From NCBI RefSeq assembly GCF_014652695.1, contig NZ_BMZH01000002.1, positions 1-64,000 on the forward strand: a stretch of DNA of 64,000 bases, written 5' to 3'. Under the pieces are notes generated by a model, which was given only the letters and a program-made list of their open reading frames with translations, was not told where the DNA came from and ran no database searches. Made by a program: the position numbers and the translations under genes. Source of the stretch: Algimonas arctica (GTDB lineage Bacteria; Pseudomonadota; Alphaproteobacteria; Caulobacterales; Maricaulaceae). This document shows, piece after piece, positions 34,720-43,120 of this stretch; within the stretch, counting starts at the first letter, position 1, and the number at the start of each line of letters is the position of its first letter.

Positions 34720-36286
34720 AAACAAGCCCTTTAAAGTCCTCACGCAATTGCCGCTTTAGGACCTTTCCGTTTGGATTGCGCGGGATCTCTGCAACGACCT
34801 TAATATCCGCTATTCGCTGCTGACGACCCAATTGAGCATTAGTCCAATCCTTTAGCGTATTGGGGTCGAGCACACCGTTGCGCGCCGTCACCAAGGCCAA
34901 CGGCGTTTCGCCCCACTTGCGGCTTGGCACACCGATCACGGCCACGTCAGAGACGTCAGCATGACGCGCGAGCACCGCTTCAATATCTTGCGGATAAATA
35001 TTTTGCCCGCCCGATAGGATCATGTCTTTCTTGCGGTCCACAACATAGAGATATCCGTCCGCATCGAGCTGCCCGATATCGCCTGTGCGAAGCCAGTGTT
35101 GACCGTTCGCGTCAATATAGCGCGCAGCTTTTGTTTCATTCGGACGATTCAGATAACCCGGCATGACAAAACGGCTCGCCATGACAATCTCGCCCGAGCG
35201 GCCAGGCGCGCATGGTTGATCCTGATCATCCAAAATCAGTAAGTCAGACCCCGGCAGAGGCAGCCCCGCAGAGGCCATCCGACCCTGCGCATCTTCGGGG
35301 TCAAGCGTTGTGATCACGCCTTCGGTCAAGCCATATAATTCGGTGATACCGCACGGGAAAATATCGAAGAGCGCCTCACGCAATTCTGATCGTAAGGGTG
35401 AACCCGCGCTCACCAAATTACGGACATGAGACGTATCAACCTTTTGCGCCGCCGCATGATCGACCAAGCGTTGATATAAAATCGGCACCATAGCGATATG
35501 TGTAATGCGATGCGTCTCGATCGCCTGCCAGCAAGCCTTCGCATCAAAACGCGGCGCAATAACGAGGCACCCGCCCCTTAATAAAACGGACAACATTCCA
35601 ACCCACGTAATGTTGGAATAAAGACCAATTGTCGCCAGCATACGCGATTGCCCATCATATCGCAGGGCGGTAGCTAAGTCATAAGCCCAGTCCAATCGAC
35701 TTTGCTGGGTATGAACAATGCCCTTGGGTTGGCCCGTCGTGCCCGACGAATAGATTATGTTTAGGATATCGTCGGGCTGTACGAGCGCGGCGGGTTCGCA
35801 ATCAGATTGAGCGTCTCTTAGCGCTGTGAAATCTGACCATAAAAGAGACCCCGACGCAGCGCCGTCATCGGGCCCTGCAGCAATGAGAATGTCTGGCGCA
35901 TCGTCACCCATATACGCGATAATTTTGCCTAGCCGTGCAACATGTGTCCGGCTCGCAAACACCGCCCGCGCGCCACTGTCTTGGATCATCACGGTAATGG
36001 CGGCGTCAGAGACAGATAAATTTAGGGGCGCAGAGGCGACACCCGCTTTGACGAGCCCAAACAAGACCTCCGTCATATCTGCCCCATTATCCATAAAGAC
36101 AATAGCCCGATCATCCCGAGACAACCCGGCGGCATGGACCATATTCGCGACACGGTTGAGACGGCTATTAAACTGACACCAGGTGAGCGTTTTTCCGTCC
36201 GCGATAAGCGCTGGCTTTGCACTGCGCCACTTGGCATGCAGGCGGAAATACTCGCCCAGCAACGGTCGGGTCGCTTGGATTTTCAT
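34712..36286 (-). CDS. AMP-dependent acyl-CoA ligase
   Basis: ANL-superfamily synthetase of 524 aa. The ATP loop is IIYSSGTTGQPKGI, the A5 motif ELYGLTEG, the hinge YVVDRKKDMILSGGQNIYP, and the C-terminal catalytic Lys lies in NPNGKVLKRQLRE. It should activate a carboxylic acid (fatty, aromatic or terpenoid-type) to its CoA ester. First gene of a four-gene operon with two hydrolases and an MFS transporter, divergent from a TetR regulator gene. TTCAA-N5-TTGAA overlaps its ribosome site. Confidence 0.9.
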   Translation of the reverse strand: MKIQATRPLLGEYFRLHAKWRSAKPALIADGKTLTWCQFNSRLNRVANMVHAAGLSRDDRAIVFMDNGADMTEVLFGLVKAGVASAPLNLSVSDAAITVMIQDSGARAVFASRTHVARLGKIIAYMGDDAPDILIAAGPDDGAASGSLLWSDFTALRDAQSDCEPAALVQPDDILNIIYSSGTTGQPKGIVHTQQSRLDWAYDLATALRYDGQSRMLATIGLYSNITWVGMLSVLLRGGCLVIAPRFDAKACWQAIETHRITHIAMVPILYQRLVDHAAAQKVDTSHVRNLVSAGSPLRSELREALFDIFPCGITELYGLTEGVITTLDPEDAQGRMASAGLPLPGSDLLILDDQDQPCAPGRSGEIVMASRFVMPGYLNRPNETKAARYIDANGQHWLRTGDIGQLDADGYLYVVDRKKDMILSGGQNIYPQDIEAVLARHADVSDVAVIGVPSRKWGETPLALVTARNGVLDPNTLKDWTNAQLGRQQRIADIKVVAEIPRNPNGKVLKRQLREDFKGLVYD

Positions 36287-36360
36287 CTTTCAACTCTTTT
36301 GAAACGAACAGCCGTTGCGCGCGTTTGACGGGTCGCGCTCTGATGCTCATAAGCCGCAGC

Positions 36361-37026
36361 ATGAGCGACCAGACCAACCGTAAAACCCGTATTCTGGACG
36401 CAGCCGAAAGTCTGTTCGCCGAGCATAGCTATGACGGCGTGACCTTGCGGCGAATTGCCAAATTGGCCGACGTGGATGTGGCGCTGACAAGCTATCATTT
36501 CGGAAGCAAAGACGGGCTTTTTCGAGCTGTCTTTGCGCGGCGCGCTGAAGTGCTCAACAGGATCCGTAATGATGCGCTCGACGCCTGTCTGGCGGCCGCA
36601 GCCCCTGACGCGCCCCAGCTTGACGCTGTGATCGACGCCTATTTGCGCCCGCTGGGGGAAATTCAGGGGTCGGCCGATGAAGGGTGGCGCCATTATCTCT
36701 CGCTTGTTGCTTGGGTGAACAGCTCCACCGAATGGGGCGGCGAACTGATGACGGAATATTTCAACCCCTTCGTCCGTAGCTTTATCGCGGCCCTGCGCTT
36801 GGCGCTCCCGGACGCCGATCCGCAGGCCATCTATTGGGGATACCAATTTATGTCCGGCTCGCTGACGCTGACCTTTGCCGATACGCACCGGCTCGACCAG
36901 CTGTCGGACGGCGCCGCATCCTCGTCGGATGCGGCGACGGGTTATGAGTTGATGGTGCCCTTCGTCTCCGCAGGCTTTCGCCGTATCTGCGAAGAGCATG
37001 AGAGCCGCCTCGGCCCCCGCGCTTAG
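36361..37026 (+). CDS. TetR-family regulator of the catabolic cluster
   Basis: 221 aa. N-terminal HTH ~8-56: TRILDAAESLFAEHSYDGVTLRRIAKLADVDVALTSYHFGSKDGLFRAVF. The C-terminal helical ligand domain is of the type found in regulators of acyl-CoA or xenobiotic catabolism. The reading frame is open upstream to 36217, but MSDQTNRKTR at 36361 is the expected start. It is divergent from the acyl-CoA ligase and ends overlapping the convergent TonB receptor by 4 bp, so it sits in the middle of the units it likely controls. Confidence 0.88.
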   Translation: MSDQTNRKTRILDAAESLFAEHSYDGVTLRRIAKLADVDVALTSYHFGSKDGLFRAVFARRAEVLNRIRNDALDACLAAAAPDAPQLDAVIDAYLRPLGEIQGSADEGWRHYLSLVAWVNSSTEWGGELMTEYFNPFVRSFIAALRLALPDADPQAIYWGYQFMSGSLTLTFADTHRLDQLSDGAASSSDAATGYELMVPFVSAGFRRICEEHESRLGPRA

Positions 37027-39284
37027 TAGTGGAAGCCTAAGGTCGCGGTGACAGTCGCAGGCGCCCGATAAAAGGTCGAGTAGGCCCCATCCACGCCGAG
37101 CTGCGATGGTGTCACGAAGTTGTAGGCGGCGACGCGGGCCCGTTCGTCCGTTAGGTTGCGACCGAATAGACCAAACTCCCACCGTCCGCTCTCGGACACG
37201 AAATTCGCGCCCAAATCGAATGTAGTATAGCCCTCTGGGTCGAGCGCAGGCCCGCCTTGTGGGAAGACAGCACTTGTTCCCGCAGCAAACCCCGGGTTGG
37301 CAACGTTGAACAAATAATACTCGCTGCGGTAATTGGCAGAACCCGTCAGAGTCAGATCACCCGAATTACCGATCCCGTTCGTCCAAGCAAAACCAAATCG
37401 GCTTGTGAATTCGGGGGTGTTTTGCGTAACGAAACTGCTCGCAATATTGACCCCGCCGGAAATAATTTCCTCGATTTCAGCATCAATATAACCGACCATT
37501 GAGCTGAGAGTAAAGCTATCGGACAAACGAAGCGCGCCTTCAAATTCGATCCCTTTATATTTGGAATCACCTGCATTGAAGACGGACGACACGAACGTGT
37601 CATTTGTTCCGTCATTATCTGAATCAACGCCTTCCTGAACCGTGATTTGCTGATCCGTGTAGTCGGCCATGAAACCCGCGAGGCTATATGTCAGGCGGTT
37701 GTCGAGTAAGCTGCCTTTAAACCCAATCTCATAACTATCGACTGTTTCTGGTGCGAAACCTTCACGCGACACGCCTGTCGGATCGAGATCGGCCCGAGCG
37801 CGGGGGTCAAACCCACCCGCCTTGAAGCCTTGTGAGAATGACGCATACACATTCGTTTCTGGAGTCAACTTGTAGGATAGGGCCACACGCGGTGTGAACT
37901 CGTTATCCTTGCGTTCGAGACCCGTATAACCCGTTTGTGTGGCGAGGAAGATTGAGGTGGTGTTGGTTGGATCGAATGAACCTGTACCCGCTCCGAGCCA
38001 CAGCTCGCGCGTCACATCTGCAACCGTTTTATCGCTTGTATAACGTGCCCCGAGGGACACATCGAAACGATCCGTTACGGCATAAGTGAAGTCAGCATAA
38101 GCCGAAATATTCTCTTTCGATTGATCGCCAGATTGGAAGATCGACACACCCAAGCCTGCAAGCACGACATCAAAAGCGCCCGCGGCTTCGCCATCTAGGT
38201 AATAAAGACCCGCGATGCCTGATAGACGGTCAGAGTTATATAAGATCTGAAGCTCTTGGCTGAATTGGCTATCGTTATAAAAGGCCGGAACATCGAAATC
38301 AGCTTGCGGCAAGGCATCAAAATCAATCGGTGTGACTGTGTCGCCTTCCCGGTAAGCCGTGATGGATTTCAGGGTCAACGCGTCATTCACATCCCACGAC
38401 GCAGTGAAGGAAACGCCTTTGGTTTCGACCGAATTTGCGTCTCCAACACCAGCGCGCGTATCATATTCGTTCTCTGTCACCGCGAATTGTCCATTTGCAC
38501 TTGGAAGCAAGCGATGGCCATGTTTCGCATTACTGTCGTCCTGCGTCATGTCGGCCGTGAGACGGAAGTCGAGTGAGTCCGTTGGCATCCAGCGCGCGCT
38601 GACACGGCCAGACAAGACATCCTTGTCGTAGTGATCCGCACCCGTATTCAGGTTTTCACCATAACCGCTGCGCTGATAATTCGCGATGGCTGCCCCGACC
38701 GCAAATGTGTCACCGAGCGGCATAGAGCCTGACACAGTCTGATCAAACTGACCGTAAGACCCGACGTTGATGCGGGCGTTGAGTGTCGGGTTTTCGAGAT
38801 CCAGACCCTTCGTGACATATTTGATCGCGCCGCCAATAGTGTTGCGACCATAAAGCGTCCCCTGCGGGCCGCGTAGAACTTCGATCCGCTCGACATCAAA
38901 AATATCCAGAACAGAGCCTTGTGGACGCGCGACAAAAATATCATCGACATAAATGCCGACGCCGGGCTCAAAGCCCCAAAGCGGATCCTGTTGCCCCACG
39001 CCGCGGATAAAGGCGACCAAGGTTGAGTTAGAGCCGCGGGCCACTTCAACAGTCGCATTTGGTGTAAACTTTTGAATGTCCGTAATATCGATGGCGCCGG
39101 TTTGCTGCAGCATATCACCCGAAATGGCGGTCACCGAAATTGGAACATCTTGAATGTTTTGCGCCCGACGTTGTGCCGTCACAATGATTTCATCGCCCGG
39201 CATAATCTGCGCCTGCGCAGCGAAGGCTGGTAAAAGTGTTAGTACAGCAGCGGCCGCACCTGTTCTCAGCATGGACTGTTTCAT
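37023..39284 (-). CDS. TonB-dependent outer membrane receptor
   Basis: 753 aa with signal peptide (ends AFAAQA) and TonB-box-like DEIIVTAQRR. The plug contains QDVPISVTAISGDMLQQTGAIDITDIQKFTPNATV, GVGIYVDDIFVARPQGSVLDIFDVERIEVLRGPQGTLYGRNTIGGAIKYVTK. The barrel runs to the C-terminal TATLGFHY. This iron-complex outer-membrane recepter-like type is common in sphingomonads and Caulobacterales for hydrophobic organic substrates. Paired with TetR, acyl-CoA ligase, hydrolases and MFS, it probably imports their substrate. Confidence 0.92.
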   Translation of the reverse strand: MKQSMLRTGAAAAVLTLLPAFAAQAQIMPGDEIIVTAQRRAQNIQDVPISVTAISGDMLQQTGAIDITDIQKFTPNATVEVARGSNSTLVAFIRGVGQQDPLWGFEPGVGIYVDDIFVARPQGSVLDIFDVERIEVLRGPQGTLYGRNTIGGAIKYVTKGLDLENPTLNARINVGSYGQFDQTVSGSMPLGDTFAVGAAIANYQRSGYGENLNTGADHYDKDVLSGRVSARWMPTDSLDFRLTADMTQDDSNAKHGHRLLPSANGQFAVTENEYDTRAGVGDANSVETKGVSFTASWDVNDALTLKSITAYREGDTVTPIDFDALPQADFDVPAFYNDSQFSQELQILYNSDRLSGIAGLYYLDGEAAGAFDVVLAGLGVSIFQSGDQSKENISAYADFTYAVTDRFDVSLGARYTSDKTVADVTRELWLGAGTGSFDPTNTTSIFLATQTGYTGLERKDNEFTPRVALSYKLTPETNVYASFSQGFKAGGFDPRARADLDPTGVSREGFAPETVDSYEIGFKGSLLDNRLTYSLAGFMADYTDQQITVQEGVDSDNDGTNDTFVSSVFNAGDSKYKGIEFEGALRLSDSFTLSSMVGYIDAEIEEIISGGVNIASSFVTQNTPEFTSRFGFAWTNGIGNSGDLTLTGSANYRSEYYLFNVANPGFAAGTSAVFPQGGPALDPEGYTTFDLGANFVSESGRWEFGLFGRNLTDERARVAAYNFVTPSQLGVDGAYSTFYRAPATVTATLGFHY

Positions 39285-39749
39285 ATCCGTATCCCCTAGG
39301 TCGTGTCCGGATTTTCCGGATTATTCAACGCTTGTTGAGTTTCAACACCTGTTGAGGAATGATTCTGGATTGTCAAGAGTTTTGGTAGACGTAGTTATGC
39401 GCAAAGATAGATGGGAAGTTTATATAGTGAGCCACGGCCAGCCTAAATTGACTCCGCTTACCAATAACACGACAATGGAATTCATGAAAAATACGATGTC
39501 GTTGAGGGAAGGATAGGTCGGCAAGCATATGAGACGGCGAACTCTCGCCAGAAAGAATCTCGCCGACGATGGACCTTAAATAGGCTCAACGTGAATTGCT
39601 TTTATGACGACCCCAAAGATCGCAATCAGCTATGACAACGGTGACAGGCTCGTCTAACATCAAAGTAGGTAATTTCAGCGACCTTGGGAGGTGAAAGCGT
39701 TCGTTTGACGACGCGTAATCCACTTATGGCACGGCCCTAAGAATAGCTT
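39285..39749. other. Intergenic with tandem palindromes upstream of the TonB receptor
   Basis: About 465 bp with no convincing gene. Near the receptor it holds TCCGG-N5-CCGGA (39306-39320) and two TCAAC-N4-GTTGA palindromes (separate entry). The rest shows nothing recognisable. Confidence 0.5.
39325..39355. promoter_or_regulatory. Two tandem TCAAC-N4-GTTGA palindromes, candidate TetR operators
   Basis: TCAACGCTTGTTGA at 39325-39338 and TCAACACCTGTTGA at 39342-39355, centres 17 bp apart, 40-70 bp upstream of the receptor start. A related TTCAA-N5-TTGAA lies at 36289-36303 before the acyl-CoA ligase gene. Confidence 0.5.
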
Positions 39750-41873
39750 TCATTTGATGATGTCGCATTTCAAGAGAAAGTCGATTAAAGCGGGATCAAT
39801 CGTCATTTCTGAAGTCGCCGCAAGCTGTTCAGGAGGATAGAGTGTTCCATCAAGCGTAAGGACAATCTTTGAATTCAAAGCATCAGTCGACTTACTACAC
39901 GATGTCGGAGGATTGGGAGCCTTACTCGCTAGTACATCCTCAATGTTACCATCCCAGTTTTCCTTGATATAATGCTGCACAACTTGCCGGGTTACCTTGC
40001 CAAAATCACCATCAACGAAACCTTTTCCCGCGCTTGCCTGAGCGCTGAGGTCTGGGATCGTCGATTTAGTAATCAAATCCTCTAGCCAAGACTCGCTGTC
40101 TCCGAGCTTCAAACCCACAATTTTTTTCTGAATGTCTGTTACGGCTGCCTTTTTCGCCGCAACGCTCTCACTAACTACAACAATCGCACTAGTATTCCCA
40201 AGCGCCTCGACCTCTGGGGCGACTATCGTTTCGGGAGGTTTCTCTGACGGAGTAATCGTCAATATCGCGGATTTTCCAAACATATCCGAAATGACAATTT
40301 GAAGAGGGTCCTTACCTGGCGCGCCCGCGTCATTCTTGACTGTAATGCTGGCAATATTGTTTGTGAATGTCACCTCAACATTTGGTTTATTGGGTGACCC
40401 GTAAGGCAAAGTTCCACCCGTAATCGCCGTAAGAACGGCGCCTCCCGTATAGTCTTTCGGCAAGGTTATGTTCGCTGGGTTTAGACTGACTGGCGCTGGG
40501 GCGAAAAGCGCTTGCAGCCCCCCGTTTGAGCACGCTGCAAATGTATCATCAGGAAATGTCAGAACAGGTTTCTGACTAAGTTCTTGTATAGTTTTATTTA
40601 AGGCGACGACCCGGGCTTTGATTTTATCGCCCTCTTCCGTCAGAATCTCCCATTCATCAGCGATTTCATCCGGCACATTTAAAGGACCAAAGTCATTGTC
40701 GCCACTTTTTTCAATCTGAGTATCTTCTGCAAAATTTTGCTCAGGCGGTGCCGTTAGACTCATATTTGAAAACCCAAGCTGATTACTGACAACAGACCGG
40801 AGATTGGAATTCAGTTGGATCAAATCGGGTTCACTCCGACGAACAGCATCGTTAACTTCCCACCTAATTTCTTCGATCTTATTAAGAAGTTGCTCGCCAA
40901 GACGGTTGTAGTCTGTATGAAACGCTTCGCCGATTGCTATCATGCGCTCTGCCTTAATAATTATATCTGCAGACCTATCCTTATGATCTTGGTGTTGATT
41001 TTCTAGCGCAGACGCTGAGAATTGAATTCTCATCAACTCCATTTTTAGTTTTTCTATATCTCTATTTTTTTCATCTAAATCAACTTGAGCTTTTTGAGCT
41101 TCCGCGGTGAGAATCGTTCTAGTCGTCGTAACACCGTTCACCACCTGAGAAACCTCAGAAGTGCCCGTAGCTATACGAGGTTTGATAACCCCCAACTCTA
41201 TTTCAGCTGAACTAATTGATGCGATATTCTGATTTAACAGACTATTGGACAAATTACCGATATTTGACTTGCTGGAATCAATAATTTTTCTGCTCAATGC
41301 TTTGTATGCTTCAACATCAGCTCTTAAAGACATGAGTTCCGTATGCACCAATATATCATTATAAGTCGCGGGGCGTTTATTTGTTGCCGAGGTCAAGACG
41401 CATGCGATCTGGCGGGCGCCGAGACTATAGGCGGCTTCGTGATTGCGCGTTAAGAGAGACCGGCTACTAATGCCGAGGGCTGACGCGACGAGCCCGGAAA
41501 TCAACGCTGTGTCGCCCCCATTATCCGTCGCCTCCATACCCAGCGCAGAGATGCCGAGCCAAATCGTCGACAGATTTGACGTCTGCCTGAGTTTCGACCG
41601 ATCCTCTAAGGCTTTATTATATGCATCTTGTAAAAACCGGCCATATTGCGCGGCCGCGCCAAAACTAATGGACGTAGTTTTGAGGTTGGATGTCCCGGGT
41701 TCAAAGGCATTGCTCTCTCCCGTTAAAATAGATTTTACATCATGTGTCGACAATCCCGGCCTTGGGATTTCCGCAGACACATAAGGTCCGGTTGCGCACC
41801 CGACCATGACCAAGGCTGTCGTCGTGGCCAGACCAACAGCATAACTCTTAGCCCTAAAGTTGCGAATTTTCAT
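39750..41873 (-). CDS. Large multi-domain lipoprotein of unknown function
   Basis: 707 aa. Lipoprotein signal (VMVGC, Cys26). Residues ~55-200 are helical with a hydrophobic stretch (LISGLVASALGIS). Residues ~245-390 look like a coiled coil (AEAQKAQVDLDEKNRDIEKLKMEL). Residues ~460-545 resemble a beta-sandwich (TLPKDYTGGAVLTAITGGTLPYG, VTFTNNIASITVKND). Near 585-645 KKIVGLKLGDSESW...DGDFGKVTRQVVQHYI resembles a peptidoglycan-binding_1 repeat. The set suggests an outer-membrane lipoprotein that contacts peptidoglycan, but I do not recognise a family. It is AT-richer than its neighbours and stands alone. Confidence 0.8.
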   Translation of the reverse strand: MKIRNFRAKSYAVGLATTTALVMVGCATGPYVSAEIPRPGLSTHDVKSILTGESNAFEPGTSNLKTTSISFGAAAQYGRFLQDAYNKALEDRSKLRQTSNLSTIWLGISALGMEATDNGGDTALISGLVASALGISSRSLLTRNHEAAYSLGARQIACVLTSATNKRPATYNDILVHTELMSLRADVEAYKALSRKIIDSSKSNIGNLSNSLLNQNIASISSAEIELGVIKPRIATGTSEVSQVVNGVTTTRTILTAEAQKAQVDLDEKNRDIEKLKMELMRIQFSASALENQHQDHKDRSADIIIKAERMIAIGEAFHTDYNRLGEQLLNKIEEIRWEVNDAVRRSEPDLIQLNSNLRSVVSNQLGFSNMSLTAPPEQNFAEDTQIEKSGDNDFGPLNVPDEIADEWEILTEEGDKIKARVVALNKTIQELSQKPVLTFPDDTFAACSNGGLQALFAPAPVSLNPANITLPKDYTGGAVLTAITGGTLPYGSPNKPNVEVTFTNNIASITVKNDAGAPGKDPLQIVISDMFGKSAILTITPSEKPPETIVAPEVEALGNTSAIVVVSESVAAKKAAVTDIQKKIVGLKLGDSESWLEDLITKSTIPDLSAQASAGKGFVDGDFGKVTRQVVQHYIKENWDGNIEDVLASKAPNPPTSCSKSTDALNSKIVLTLDGTLYPPEQLAATSEMTIDPALIDFLLKCDIIK

Positions 41874-42068
41874 TGCCTTACCCCCGTCAGATTACAAAAA
41901 CCTATATTAGAGATTTGTCAACTTTATTGCGGAGTACGTGAAGGGTCGGACTTTAAGTGCAACAAAATATAATTGACCAAAGCCAACATATTTTTGAGCA
42001 GCTATTCAGTCCTTAAAGCTTCTCGAAGTGTTGGAGAGCCACGACACGAAGGCTTCTCGAATTTGGAT

Positions 42069-43112
42069 TTATTCCGTTAAAGCAGCCTGAATTGTTCTCC
42101 AGTCGATGACTTTCAGATTCTGGCGCTTGCCACGCTGAGACGGTGAGCTGTCGTCTTCATCGTCCTGCACCACCAGGAATCCAACGGGGAACTGCTGGGT
42201 CGCCTGCGCTGTGACATCAATCCCGTCAGTTGTTGTGACCCCGTCAACCGCGCCATCAACAATGGTGAACCGACCCACAAACCTGTGGTCAGGCAGACTG
42301 AACGTAACATAGCTATTGTTGCCCTGCGATGAAACGATCAGGTACCCGCCGTCGTCTCCCACTGGATAGAGCGTGACACCTTCCAGATCGGCCTTCGACC
42401 CGTAATCTCCGGCCTGCATCAATATAATCGGCTCATCTTTTCCGGATGGTGCGGCCGGATATTGGTAAAGCGACCCCGTCTCTTCAGCGATATAGAGCTG
42501 TCGTGTGCGATCATCGAAGACACAGCCTTCCGTCTTTGTTCCCGTTGTGAATTCACGGACCTTACGTGCTGTAATCGTCGGGGCGGACAGGCTCATAAGA
42601 TATTGCTGATAGAGGCCCGCCTTACTGGTCAAGCCGATATAAAGGCCGTCATTCGCGGATCGACCCATGCAAATCCCATAGGGTGAGAAATCACCGACCG
42701 AAATGGCGGCGGGCTCTGGACGAGAAAACATGTCCGTCTTTGGATCATACAAGACCAACATAATCTCATTGGTTTCATCATTGCTCGCGACCAAGAGAAC
42801 AGAGTCTGTTCCCTGCCACGCAACACCGGACCGAAGGTCGACATTGTTAATCGTCCCGATCGGCATGAACTCGCGCTGCTCTCCTTCGAGTGTGTAAATG
42901 TAGAGACCCGCTTGTTTGTCAGTGGCAGCAATAAACCCGCCCCCGTCAGGATTGATAAAGATGGCAGGGTCGTCAGCGCTATCGCCGACGCTCGCCATGA
43001 TCGGCGTCTCAAAGTCCGCCGTGATCGGCACAGCCACGTAGGCAGGGTCCATCACGGCACACGCCGTCAAAAGTGACAGCGAAAGAGCGGCTGTTGCAAT
43101 CGTACGTGACAT
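42069..43112 (-). CDS. Beta-propeller phytase, lipoprotein
   Basis: 347 aa, signal sequence ending LTAC. The six-bladed phytase pattern is visible: GDSADDPAIFINP, NNVDLRSG, SPYGICMG, EGCVFDD, YIAEE, KADLEGVTLYP, SSQGNNSY and TDGIDVT. Beta-propeller phytases remove phosphates from inositol hexaphosphate using calcium. It follows a TonB receptor by 8 bp; receptor-phytase pairs are widespread in aquatic proteobacteria and imply phytate or a related phosphate ester as substrate. Confidence 0.92.
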   Translation of the reverse strand: MSRTIATAALSLSLLTACAVMDPAYVAVPITADFETPIMASVGDSADDPAIFINPDGGGFIAATDKQAGLYIYTLEGEQREFMPIGTINNVDLRSGVAWQGTDSVLLVASNDETNEIMLVLYDPKTDMFSRPEPAAISVGDFSPYGICMGRSANDGLYIGLTSKAGLYQQYLMSLSAPTITARKVREFTTGTKTEGCVFDDRTRQLYIAEETGSLYQYPAAPSGKDEPIILMQAGDYGSKADLEGVTLYPVGDDGGYLIVSSQGNNSYVTFSLPDHRFVGRFTIVDGAVDGVTTTDGIDVTAQATQQFPVGFLVVQDDEDDSSPSQRGKRQNLKVIDWRTIQAALTE

Positions 43113-43120
43113 TGTATTTC

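Noticed and set aside
36283-37182. 299-residue minus-strand frame opposite the TetR gene
   Set aside because: It is antisense to a clear TetR protein and overlaps the end of the TonB receptor; Arg/Gly-rich shadow translation.
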